Shown: in pieces, positions 1 through 6,563 of the stretch
How the letters are laid out: every line of letters begins with the position of its first letter
How positions within the stretch are numbered: the first letter of the stretch is position 1
DNA from: 20CM-2-65-7 sp035943355
GTDB lineage: Bacteria; Gemmatimonadota; Gemmatimonadetes; Gemmatimonadales; GWC2-71-9
NCBI GenBank assembly: GCA_035943355.1
Contig: DASZCG010000212.1
Location: 1-7,314, forward strand
Length of the DNA: 7,314 nt
Reading direction: 5' to 3'
The notes under the pieces: model-generated
Seen by the model: the letters and a program-made list of their open reading frames with translations, nothing else
What the model was told of the DNA's origin: nothing
The model's database searches: none
Translations under genes and position numbers: made by a program

Positions 1-11
1 CCCCCCCCCCC
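1..11. repeat. Eleven-base poly-C run near the 5' end of kup
   Basis: The window opens with eleven consecutive C residues followed by CACCACCACGACT. In the kup frame this reads as Pro codons followed by Thr codons, in the variable N-terminal tail before the first membrane segment. It may be part of a longer run cut by the window edge. A homopolymer of this length is prone to slippage and also to sequencing and assembly error, so the reading frame upstream of it cannot be trusted. Confidence 0.6.
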
Positions 12-1910
12 ACCACCACGACTCCAGATCCCAAGGCGGCCCCACAGGGGAGCTACCTCGGTCGCCTCGCGCTGCTCGCGATCGGCGTGGTGTACGGCGA
101 CATCGGCACGAGCCCGCTGTACGCGATGCGCGAGGCATTTCATGGCCAGCACGGCATTCCCGTTACCACGGGCAATGTTTTCGGTGTGCTGTCGCTGATT
201 TTCTGGTCGCTGATCCTGATCGTCACGATCAAGTATCACGTCGTCATCATTCGCGCCGACAACAAGGGTGAAGGCGGCGTGCTCGCGCTGATGGCGCTGG
301 TCAACGGCAGTCGCGTGGCCCGCGGATTGACGCCGCGGCGCATCATGATCGTGCTGGGCATCTTCGGGGCGGCATTGCTCTATGCCGATGGCGCGCTGAC
401 GCCGGCCATTTCGGTGCTCTCCGCGGTCGAAGGCCTCGAGATCGTGGCGCCGGCGCTGCAGTACTGGGTCATCTGGATCACGCTGGCGATCCTGGTCGGG
501 CTGTTTATGCTGCAGAGCCGCGGCACCGCCGGAATCGGTGCCATCTTCGGGCCCGTCATGCTGGTCTGGTTTGTCGCGATCGCGGTCCTCGGGCTGAACG
601 GAATCATGCGCCATCCCGCCGTTGTGGGTGCCGTACTTCCGACGCACGCCGTTCGGTTCTTTGCCGAGGATCCTGCGCGTGGCCTGTTAGTGTTGGGCGC
701 GGTGTTTCTGACGGTCACCGGTGGCGAGGCACTGTACGCCGATCTGGGGCATTTCGGTCACTCCGCCATTCAGCTGGCCTGGTTTACGATCCCGCTTCCC
801 GCGTTGCTGCTCAACTACTTCGGCCAGGGCGCGCTGCTGCTGACACAGCCCGAGGCGGCGGCCAATCCATTCTATCTTCTCGCGCCGGCTAAAGCGCTCT
901 ACGCGCTGATTCCGCTCGCGACCGCGGCGACGATCATCGCCTCGCAGGCCATCATCTCCGGCGCGTTTTCCCTGACGCGCCAGGCGGTCCAGCTCGGCTA
1001 CATCCCGCGCATGGAGATCGAGCACACATCGTCACGCGAGATCGGACAGATCTACGTCCCGACCGTGAACAAACTGCTGATGATTCTCACGATCGCGCTC
1101 GTGCTCGGCTTCCGGACGTCGAGCAATCTCGCCGGCGCGTACGGCGTCGCGCTCTCGACGCTGATGGCGTTGACGACGGTCATGTTCTACGTGATGAGCC
1201 GGGAGGTGTGGGGCTGGAGCATCCTGAAGGCCGCGGCCGTCTCAGGGACGTTCTTGATCGTCGATCTCACGTTCTTCGCCGCCAACGCGCTCAAGATCTC
1301 GCATGGCGGCTGGGTGCCGCTCGCGATCGCGATCGTGCTGTACTTCGTGATGATCACGTGGAAGCGGGGACGGGAAATCCTCTCCAAGCGGATGATGGAA
1401 AAAACAGTCCCGCTCAAGCTGCTGCTCGCCGATCTTGCCGCCGAACCGCCGGTCCGCGTCCCCGGGACGGCGGTGTTCATGTACGGCAGCACCGACGGGA
1501 CGCCGCCGGCGCTGATGCTCAACCTGGCGCACAACAAGGTGCTGCACGAGAAGGTCGTGTTTCTGACGGTCGTCACCGCGGACGTCCCGCACGTCGGGGA
1601 GGAGCACCGCGTTACGGTGAAACGCAGCGGCAAGGGATTTCACAGTGTGACGGCGCGGTACGGGTTCATGCAGGATCCCGACATCCGCGAGGTGTTGCTC
1701 GCGTGCAAGCAGAATCACCTCGACATTCCGCTCGAGGGGACGACGTTTTTCCTCGGCCGGGAGACGGTCATCGCTTCGGACCGCCCGGGGATGGCCATTT
1801 GGCGGGAGCAGGTGTTCGCGTTCATGTCGCGCAATGCGCTCCGCGCGACGGCGTTCTTCAAGATTCCGTCGAATCAGGTGTTTGAAGTGGGGGCGTACGT
1901 CGAGCTGTAG
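3..1910 (+). CDS. kup: Kup/TrkD family low-affinity K+ transporter, 5' end outside window
   Basis: Inner-membrane potassium uptake protein of the KUP/HAK family, thought to work as a K+/H+ symporter. The reading frame is open to the window edge, and 635 residues are visible, about the family's full length, so only a few N-terminal residues are missing. Numbering from the first visible codon, the signature YGDIGTSPLYA spans 31-41. Downstream are DNKGEGGVLALM, LYADGALTPAISVLSAVEGLE, GGEALYADLGHFG and NYFGQGALLL, all family hallmarks within about twelve hydrophobic segments. From about residue 453 the protein becomes soluble: this is the cytoplasmic C-terminal domain, with MYGSTDGTPPALM, FMQDPDIREVLL, TTFFLGRE and the terminal FFKIPSNQVFEVGAYVEL. 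The GTG at 87 is not the start because it lies inside the first conserved segment and the preceding YLGRLALLAIG also fits Kup. The visible N-terminus (Pro/Thr-rich) is poorly conserved in this family. No terminator-like hairpin with a T-run follows. The Kdp operon begins 80 bases downstream. Confidence 0.96.
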   Translation, partial: PPPTTTTPDPKAAPQGSYLGRLALLAIGVVYGDIGTSPLYAMREAFHGQHGIPVTTGNVFGVLSLIFWSLILIVTIKYHVVIIRADNKGEGGVLALMALVNGSRVARGLTPRRIMIVLGIFGAALLYADGALTPAISVLSAVEGLEIVAPALQYWVIWITLAILVGLFMLQSRGTAGIGAIFGPVMLVWFVAIAVLGLNGIMRHPAVVGAVLPTHAVRFFAEDPARGLLVLGAVFLTVTGGEALYADLGHFGHSAIQLAWFTIPLPALLLNYFGQGALLLTQPEAAANPFYLLAPAKALYALIPLATAATIIASQAIISGAFSLTRQAVQLGYIPRMEIEHTSSREIGQIYVPTVNKLLMILTIALVLGFRTSSNLAGAYGVALSTLMALTTVMFYVMSREVWGWSILKAAAVSGTFLIVDLTFFAANALKISHGGWVPLAIAIVLYFVMITWKRGREILSKRMMEKTVPLKLLLADLAAEPPVRVPGTAVFMYGSTDGTPPALMLNLAHNKVLHEKVVFLTVVTADVPHVGEEHRVTVKRSGKGFHSVTARYGFMQDPDIREVLLACKQNHLDIPLEGTTFFLGRETVIASDRPGMAIWREQVFAFMSRNALRATAFFKIPSNQVFEVGAYVEL

Positions 1911-1919
1911 CACCGATTC

Positions 1920-1969
1920 TTAACACAATCCTGATATCGCGGCGGTCGTTTCTGAGACCCTCCTGACAC
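1920..1969 (+). promoter_or_regulatory. Tandem heptamer operator, OmpR/PhoB-family type (candidate KdpE or similar site)
   Basis: Four related heptamers lie in two direct-repeat pairs. The first is TTAACAC (1920-1926), four bases, then CTGATAT (1931-1937). The second is CTGAGAC (1952-1958), four bases, then CTGACAC (1963-1969). Within each pair the starts are exactly 11 bases apart, and the two pairs are 32 bases apart, about three helical turns. Heptamers separated by four bases are the known layout for winged-helix response regulators such as PhoB, which bind as head-to-tail dimers. The location just upstream of the Kdp operon makes a KdpE-like regulator the obvious candidate, but the sequence resembles a Pho box more than the T-rich E. 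coli KdpE site, so the binding protein is not proven. Confidence 0.5.
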
Positions 1970-1978
1970 GGCGGGCCG

Positions 1979-1984
1979 TACGTT
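1979..1984 (+). promoter_or_regulatory. Candidate -10 element of the kdp operon promoter
   Basis: TACGTT fits the TANNNT pattern of a -10 box. It begins nine bases after the last heptamer, close to the spacing at PhoB-type promoters, where the activator sites replace a -35 box; no good -35 is visible. Transcription would then begin around 1990-1992, at or next to the GTG at 1991, which would make the first mRNA leaderless. A six-base match in G+C-rich DNA is weak on its own; position relative to the heptamers and the start codon is the main support. Confidence 0.35.
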
Positions 1985-1990
1985 CTCGCC

Positions 1991-2104
1991 GTGCTCGACC
2001 TCGTCTACGTCCTCATCACCGTTGGTTTCTTCGTCCTCATGCTTGCCTACGTGCGCGGCTGCGAGCGGCTGGGGAAGGATCCGACGGGCGAGGACCGGCC
2101 ATGA
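1991..2104 (+). CDS. 37-residue single-pass membrane microprotein heading the kdp operon
   Basis: A GTG-initiated frame with a short N-terminus (V-L-D-L), a hydrophobic stretch over about residues 4-20 (LVYVLITVGFFVLMLAY) and a polar tail containing RGCERLGKDP. It looks like a single-span inner-membrane protein with the charged tail in the cytoplasm. Its TGA overlaps the ATG of kdpF in an ATGA junction, the usual sign of translational coupling. Similar short frames with an AY-R-x-C-ER/DRL tail before kdpF or kdpA are familiar to me from other high-G+C Kdp operons, where they are usually unannotated or called hypothetical; that is recollection, not a search. No Shine-Dalgarno sequence precedes the GTG, which fits the leaderless model. 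Function is unknown. A role as an extra small subunit or assembly factor of the Kdp pump, like KdpF, is a guess from context. Confidence 0.72.
   Translation: MLDLVYVLITVGFFVLMLAYVRGCERLGKDPTGEDRP
2090..2094 (+). promoter_or_regulatory. Ribosome binding site supporting the kdpF start
   Basis: GAGGA lies six bases before the ATG at 2101, inside the tail codons of the upstream microprotein. It fixes the kdpF start and supports expression of this 29-residue gene. It is one of the few clear Shine-Dalgarno sequences in the operon; a GGGGAGG at 3902-3908 serves kdpB. Confidence 0.6.
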
Positions 2105-2190
2105 GCAGCCTCACGATCCTGGGCGCCGTGCTCTCGGTGCTGATCCTTACTTATCTCGTCTACTCGCTGCTCAAACCCGAGAAGTTCTGA
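2101..2190 (+). CDS. kdpF: KdpF, small stabilising subunit of the K+-transporting ATPase
   Basis: A 29-residue hydrophobic peptide, the same length as E. coli KdpF as I remember it. It consists of one membrane helix (about residues 5-24) followed by a short polar end; the stretch TYLVYSLLKPEKF corresponds to the GYLVYALINAEAF-type ending typical of the family. In E. coli KdpF binds lipid-like between KdpA and KdpB and stabilises the KdpFABC complex, although it is not strictly needed for activity. It starts with ATG, preceded by GAGGA, in a four-base overlap with the upstream microprotein, and ends 11 bases before the proposed kdpA start. It is too short for most ORF callers. Confidence 0.88.
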   Translation: MSSLTILGAVLSVLILTYLVYSLLKPEKF

Positions 2191-2201
2191 GCCCCCCGGC
2201 C

Positions 2202-3917
2202 ATTACCACGAACGGCTGGCTGCAGATCCTCTTTTTCTCGGTTGCGGTGCTGGCGATCACGAAGCCCGCCGGTTTGTACATCCTGCGCGTCTACGACGGC
2301 TCGATGCGTTGGCTCGCGCCGCTCGAGCGGGCCATTTATCGCGTCTCCGGCGTGGATCCGGAAGAAGATCAGCACTGGACCCGGTACGCGGCTGGACTGC
2401 TGTTGTTCAGCGCCGTGTCGATGTTCATCACGTACGTGGTGCTTCGGCTGCAGGAGCACCTGCCGCTCAATCCGTTCGCGCGCGGCCCCGTTCCCGATCG
2501 CCAGGCGTTCGAGACGGCGGCGAGCTTCACCACGAACACGAACTGGCAGTCGTACGCGGGCGAGACGACGATGTCGTACTTCTCGCAGATGACGCAGCTC
2601 GCGTTTCACAACTTCGGCTCGGCCGCAGTCGGCGTGGCCGCGGCGATCGCGCTGGCGCGCGGCATCGCGTGCCGTTCCGGCGGCCGCATCGGCAACTTCT
2701 GGACCGACCTGGTGCGCGGCACGCTGTACCTCTATCTGCCCGCCTCTTTCATTCTCGCGCTGCTGTTCGTCCAACAGGGGACGATCCAGAACTTCGCGCA
2801 CTACGTCACCGCGCACACGGTCGAAGGTGTGCAGCAGGTGCTCGCCATGGGGCCGGTGGCGAGCCAGTCGGCGATCAAGCAGCTCGGTACCAACGGCGGC
2901 GGGTTTTTCAACGCCAATGCCGCGCATCCGTTCGAAAGCCCCACACCGTGGACGAATTTCCTTTCGGTGTTCGCGATTTTCATCATCCCGGCGGGGCTGA
3001 CGTACGCCTACGGCCGGATCGTGAAGAATCAGAAGCACGGCTGGGCGCTGTGGACGGCGATGTTCGTGTTGTTCGCCGCCGGCGTGACGACGGCCTACTG
3101 GGCCGAAGCGCGCGGCAATCCGATTCACGCCGCGCGCGGCGTCGACATCGTGGCGTCCGCCACGAATCCCGGCGGGAACATGGAAGGGAAGGAAGTCCGG
3201 TTCGGCATCGCCAACTCCGCGCTCTATGCGACGGTGACCACCGATGCGTCGTGCGGCGCCGTCAACAGCATGCACGACTCGTTCACGCCGATCGGCGGCA
3301 TGGTCCCGCTCCTCAATATCCAGCTTGGCGAGCTGATCGTCGGCGGCGTAGGCTCGGGGCTGTACGGCATGATTGTCATGGCCGTCCTGACCGTCTTCAT
3401 CGCCGGGCTGATGGTGGGCCGCACGCCGGAGTACCTCGGCAAGAAGATCCAGAGCCGCGAAGTGCGGATGGCGATGCTCTACGTCCTGATCTTTCCGGCG
3501 TATATCCTCGTGCTCACTGCCGCCTCCGCGGTCCTGCCGGCCGGCCTCCAGGGTCTCAACAACGCCGGTCCGCACGGGTTATCGGAAATGCTCTATGCCT
3601 TCAGCTCGGTGACGGGCAACAACGGTAGCGCTTTTGCCGGCCTGACCGGGTCGACCTACTGGTACAACACGACCCTCGGTCTCGGCACGCTGTTCGGCCG
3701 GTTCGCGATGATGGTGCCGATGTTGGCGCTCGCGGGATTCCTGGCTGAGCGGAAAGCGGTGCCGGAATCGGCGGGTACGTTCCCGGTCACCACGCCGCTG
3801 TTCGTCGTCCTCTTGATCGGCGTCATCCTGATCGTTGGGGCGCTCACGTTTTTCCCCGTGCTGTCGCTCGGGCCGGTTGTGGAGCACCTGCTGATGCAGG
3901 CGGGGAGGCTCTTCTGA
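2202..3917 (+). CDS. kdpA: KdpA, K+-binding and translocating subunit; apparent ATT start
   Basis: Channel-like subunit of the KdpFABC pump in the inner membrane, related to the Trk/Ktr superfamily with four pore repeats. All four selectivity loops are present, numbering from the ATT as residue 1: TNTNWQSYAGETT (from 111), GTNGGGFFNAN (229), SCGAV (350) and NNGSAF (473), with the conserved MEGKEVRFG before loop three and GRTPEYLGKKI after it. The length, 571 residues, is close to E. coli KdpA (557). The start is a problem. Homologues begin MTTNGW- or MAAQGF-like, and here the aligned codon is ATT at 2202. With ATT as residue 1 the first two loops fall at the same numbers as in E. coli from memory. 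The next in-frame canonical starts are TTG at 2022, overlapping two other genes and giving an unrelated 60-residue extension, and GTG at 2247, which would cut the first membrane helix. CTG at 2187 is another possibility. No Shine-Dalgarno is well placed, so coupling to kdpF is likely. Confidence 0.95.
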   Translation: MTTNGWLQILFFSVAVLAITKPAGLYILRVYDGSMRWLAPLERAIYRVSGVDPEEDQHWTRYAAGLLLFSAVSMFITYVVLRLQEHLPLNPFARGPVPDRQAFETAASFTTNTNWQSYAGETTMSYFSQMTQLAFHNFGSAAVGVAAAIALARGIACRSGGRIGNFWTDLVRGTLYLYLPASFILALLFVQQGTIQNFAHYVTAHTVEGVQQVLAMGPVASQSAIKQLGTNGGGFFNANAAHPFESPTPWTNFLSVFAIFIIPAGLTYAYGRIVKNQKHGWALWTAMFVLFAAGVTTAYWAEARGNPIHAARGVDIVASATNPGGNMEGKEVRFGIANSALYATVTTDASCGAVNSMHDSFTPIGGMVPLLNIQLGELIVGGVGSGLYGMIVMAVLTVFIAGLMVGRTPEYLGKKIQSREVRMAMLYVLIFPAYILVLTAASAVLPAGLQGLNNAGPHGLSEMLYAFSSVTGNNGSAFAGLTGSTYWYNTTLGLGTLFGRFAMMVPMLALAGFLAERKAVPESAGTFPVTTPLFVVLLIGVILIVGALTFFPVLSLGPVVEHLLMQAGRLF

Positions 3918-3918
3918 T

Positions 3919-5982
3919 ATGGCGCTGACGCAGCGTGTCCTCTTCGATCCCCCGATTGTGCGCCGAGCCGTGCGCGACGCATTCACCAAGACGGCGGACC
4001 TGCGGCACATGGTGCGCAATCCCGTGATGATGGTGGTGCTGATTGGCAGCGTGCTCACGACGGCGGTGCTCGTGCACGACATCGCCACCGGTGCGACCAG
4101 CGTGGGCTTCACGCTGCAGCTCACGGTTTGGCTCTGGTTCACCGTCGTCTTTGCGAACTTTGCCGAGGCGATGGCGGAAGGGCGGGGGAAGGCGCAGGCC
4201 GAGTCGCTGCGGCGCTCGCGGACCCTGACGACCGCGAAGCAGCTGAAGAATGCCAAGCACCGCGATGTCTTCGAGTCGGTGCCGGCGGACCGGCTGCGCA
4301 TTGGTGATGTCGTGCTCGTGACACCGGGTGAGCTGATCCCTGGTGACGGCGAAGTCATCGAAGGCGTGGCCTCGGTCGATGAATCGGCCGTGACCGGCGA
4401 GTCGGCGCCGGTCGTGCGCGAATCGGGCGGCGATCGTTCGGCTGTGACGGGTGGGACCAAGGTGCTCTCCGACTACTTGGTCATTCGGATCACTGCAAAT
4501 CCGGGCGAGACGTTCCTGGACCGTATGATCGGACTGGTCGAAGGCGCCAAACGGCAAAAGACGCCGAACGAGATTGCGCTCGTCATTCTGCTATCTGGTC
4601 TGACAATCGTCTTCCTGTTCGCCGTCGTGACGCTCAAGCCGTTCGCGATCTACACGGGCGGCGACGTCTCGATTCCGATCTTCGTCGCGCTGCTCGTCTG
4701 CCTCATTCCCACGACCATCGGTGGCCTGCTTTCGGCGATCGGCATTGCAGGCATGGACCGGATGATCCAGCACAATGTGATCGCGATGAGCGGTCGCGCC
4801 GTCGAAGCGGCGGGAGACGTGAACACGCTGCTGCTCGACAAGACGGGCACGATTACGCTGGGGAACCGGCAGGCGGTGGAATTCGTGCCGGCGCCCGGCG
4901 TGTCGAAGGAGTATCTCGCCGATCGCGCCCAGCTCGCCTCGCTGCCTGACGAAACGCCCGAGGGGCGCAGCATCGTGGTGCTCGCCAAGCAATTCGGGCT
5001 CCGCGCGCGCTCGCTGGCCGAGGGCACGCCCCATGTCGAGCTCGTGGCGTTCTCGGCCGCCACGCGAATGAGCGGCGTCAACATGCAAGGCACCCAGCTG
5101 CGCAAGGGAGCCGCGGATGCCGTGGCGCGCTGGTTGGGCGAGCACGGCGGCGAGATTCCGCCAACGCTGACCGGCGACGTCGAGCGTATCGCGCGCGCCG
5201 GTGGCACGCCGCTCGTTGTGGCGGAGCGCGCCAACGGCACGGCGCGCGCGCTCGGCGTCATCTACCTCAAGGACGTCATCAAGGGCGGGATGCGCGAGCG
5301 CTTCTCCCAGCTTCGTGCCATGGGGATCCGCACCATCATGATCACGGGGGATAACCCGCTGACGGCCGCCGCGATTGCCGCCGAGGCGGGCGTTGATGAC
5401 TTTCTCGCCGAAGCGAAGCCGGAAGACAAGATGGACCTCATCAAGCGCGAGCAGTCCGGTGGCCGCCTGGTCGCGATGGCGGGAGACGGGACCAACGACG
5501 CGCCGGCGCTGGCGCAGGCCGATGTCGCCGTCGCCATGCACACGGGGACGCAGGCGGCGAAAGAGGCCGGCAACCTGATCGACCTGGATTCCAATCCCAC
5601 CAAACTCATCGAGGTCGTGGAGATCGGGAAGCAACTGCTGATGACACGGGGGGCCCTGACCACGTTCTCCATCGCGAACGATGTCGCCAAGTACTTCGCG
5701 ATCATTCCCGCGATGTTCATCACCACATATCCGGTGCTCCAGGCGCTCAACATCATGCGGCTGCACTCGGCGCCGTCGGCCATTCTGGCGAGCGTGATCT
5801 TCAACGCGCTCATCATCATCGCCCTGATCCCCCTCGCGCTGCGCGGCGTGCAATGGCGACCCGCCCCCGCCGCGACCATCCTGCGCCGCAATCTCTGGAT
5901 CTACGGCGTCGGTGGTATCCTCATTCCTTTCATCGGCATCAAGGCAATCGACATGCTGCTCGTCGCGCTGAGGCTGGTCTGA
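3919..5982 (+). CDS. kdpB: KdpB, P-type ATPase subunit of the K+ pump
   Basis: Catalytic subunit of KdpFABC (type IA P-type ATPase), 687 residues against about 682 in E. coli. Membrane segments lie near 35-53, 64-85, 217-240 and 253-277 (with the LIPTTIGG motif, Pro264), and three near the C-terminus (about 580-605, 621-641, 659-681). The actuator domain carries TGES at 159-162. The phosphorylated aspartate is D307 in DKTGT. The nucleotide domain has DETPEGRS, FSAATRMSG (Phe378) and RKGAADAV (Lys396). The hinge motifs are TGDNPLTA (476-483) and GDGTNDAPAL (522-531). The in-membrane pair in SIANDVAKYF (D588, K591) corresponds to E. coli D583 and K586. Ser162, whose phosphorylation switches off the E. 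coli pump at high K+, is kept. ATG lies one base after the kdpA stop, with GGGGAGG ten bases upstream. No key residue is missing. Confidence 0.98.
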   Translation: MALTQRVLFDPPIVRRAVRDAFTKTADLRHMVRNPVMMVVLIGSVLTTAVLVHDIATGATSVGFTLQLTVWLWFTVVFANFAEAMAEGRGKAQAESLRRSRTLTTAKQLKNAKHRDVFESVPADRLRIGDVVLVTPGELIPGDGEVIEGVASVDESAVTGESAPVVRESGGDRSAVTGGTKVLSDYLVIRITANPGETFLDRMIGLVEGAKRQKTPNEIALVILLSGLTIVFLFAVVTLKPFAIYTGGDVSIPIFVALLVCLIPTTIGGLLSAIGIAGMDRMIQHNVIAMSGRAVEAAGDVNTLLLDKTGTITLGNRQAVEFVPAPGVSKEYLADRAQLASLPDETPEGRSIVVLAKQFGLRARSLAEGTPHVELVAFSAATRMSGVNMQGTQLRKGAADAVARWLGEHGGEIPPTLTGDVERIARAGGTPLVVAERANGTARALGVIYLKDVIKGGMRERFSQLRAMGIRTIMITGDNPLTAAAIAAEAGVDDFLAEAKPEDKMDLIKREQSGGRLVAMAGDGTNDAPALAQADVAVAMHTGTQAAKEAGNLIDLDSNPTKLIEVVEIGKQLLMTRGALTTFSIANDVAKYFAIIPAMFITTYPVLQALNIMRLHSAPSAILASVIFNALIIIALIPLALRGVQWRPAPAATILRRNLWIYGVGGILIPFIGIKAIDMLLVALRLV

Positions 5983-5984
5983 CC

Positions 5985-6563
5985 GTGCTCAAGAACCAGC
6001 TGCGCCCGGCGATCATGGTCACGCTTGTGCTGATGGTGATCACGGGCCTGATCTATCCGGGAGTCGTCACCGGCATCGCCCAGCTCATCTTTCCCCGTCA
6101 GGCCAATGGATCTCTGATTACGGTGAAGGGGCAAGTCATCGGAAGCGAACTGATTGGACAGCAGTTCTCACGCCCGGACTATTTCCATCCGCGTCCCTCG
6201 GCGGCCGGGAATGGCTACGACGACACGCTGTCCGGAGGGAGCAACAAAGGGCCAACGGACTTGAAGCTGGCCGACACCCTCATCGCGCAGGCGGTGGACA
6301 GCGTCGTGAAGCTGGACGATGCGGTGCGTGGGCGGGTGCCCGCCGATCTCGTCACCCGATCGGGTTCGGGACTCGATCCGCACATCTCGCCGGCGAGCGC
6401 ATTCCTCCAAGTCGATCGCGTGGCGCGCGCCCGCAAGCTCGATCCCACGGTCGTGCGAGCGCTGGTCGCGCGGCATGTTGAAGGTCGGCAATTCGGTTTC
6501 TTTGGAGAACCGAGGGTGAACGTCCTGTTGCTCAACCTCGCCTTCGACAGCCTCCGGCAATGA
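5985..6563 (+). CDS. kdpC: KdpC, accessory subunit of the K+-transporting ATPase
   Basis: A 192-residue protein anchored by one N-terminal membrane helix (about residues 9-36, ending near LIFPRQANGSL) with a soluble remainder. In the pump it sits next to KdpA and is thought to raise ATP affinity of KdpB. Family signatures are VIGSELIGQQF (51-61), YFHPRPSA (66-73), SGGSNKGPT, the segment SGSGLDPHISPASA, and the C-terminal VNVLLLNLAFDSL. Length matches the usual 190. The GTG at 5985 is chosen because it lies two bases after the kdpB stop and gives LKNQLRPAI, as in homologues; an upstream in-frame ATG at 5853 would extend 44 residues into kdpB. GAGG at 5970-5973 is a modest, distant ribosome site. 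Confidence 0.95.
   Translation: MLKNQLRPAIMVTLVLMVITGLIYPGVVTGIAQLIFPRQANGSLITVKGQVIGSELIGQQFSRPDYFHPRPSAAGNGYDDTLSGGSNKGPTDLKLADTLIAQAVDSVVKLDDAVRGRVPADLVTRSGSGLDPHISPASAFLQVDRVARARKLDPTVVRALVARHVEGRQFGFFGEPRVNVLLLNLAFDSLRQ

Noticed and set aside
87..89. GTG as the kup start
   Set aside because: It lies directly before the YGDIGTSPLY signature, and the preceding residues also fit the first membrane helix of Kup.
1911..1990. Terminator for kup or a K+-sensing riboswitch in the gap
   Set aside because: No stable hairpin followed by a T-run is evident, and at 80 bases, filled mostly by the heptamer repeats, there is little room for a ydaO/kimA-type riboswitch, none of whose conserved segments I recognise.
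2022..2201. TTG-started 60-residue extension of KdpA
   Set aside because: It overlaps the microprotein and kdpF in another frame, resembles no KdpA N-terminus, and has no ribosome site; the frame is merely open.
2247..2249. GTG as the kdpA start
   Set aside because: It would remove about half of the first membrane helix, including the conserved TTNGWLQ beginning.
2160..3575. Long - strand frame (471 residues) opposite kdpA
   Set aside because: Arg/His/Asp-rich antisense shadow with no recognisable domain; the same holds for the 420-residue frame opposite kdpB (4591-5853) and other minus-strand frames.
2309..3628. Long + strand frame (439 residues) inside kdpA
   Set aside because: Arg/Ala/Gly-rich composition typical of a shadow in G+C-rich DNA; kdpA is fully conserved across the same span.
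5853..5984. Upstream ATG extending kdpC by 44 residues
   Set aside because: The extension is a frame-shifted, Arg/His-rich reading of kdpB and is absent from KdpC proteins.
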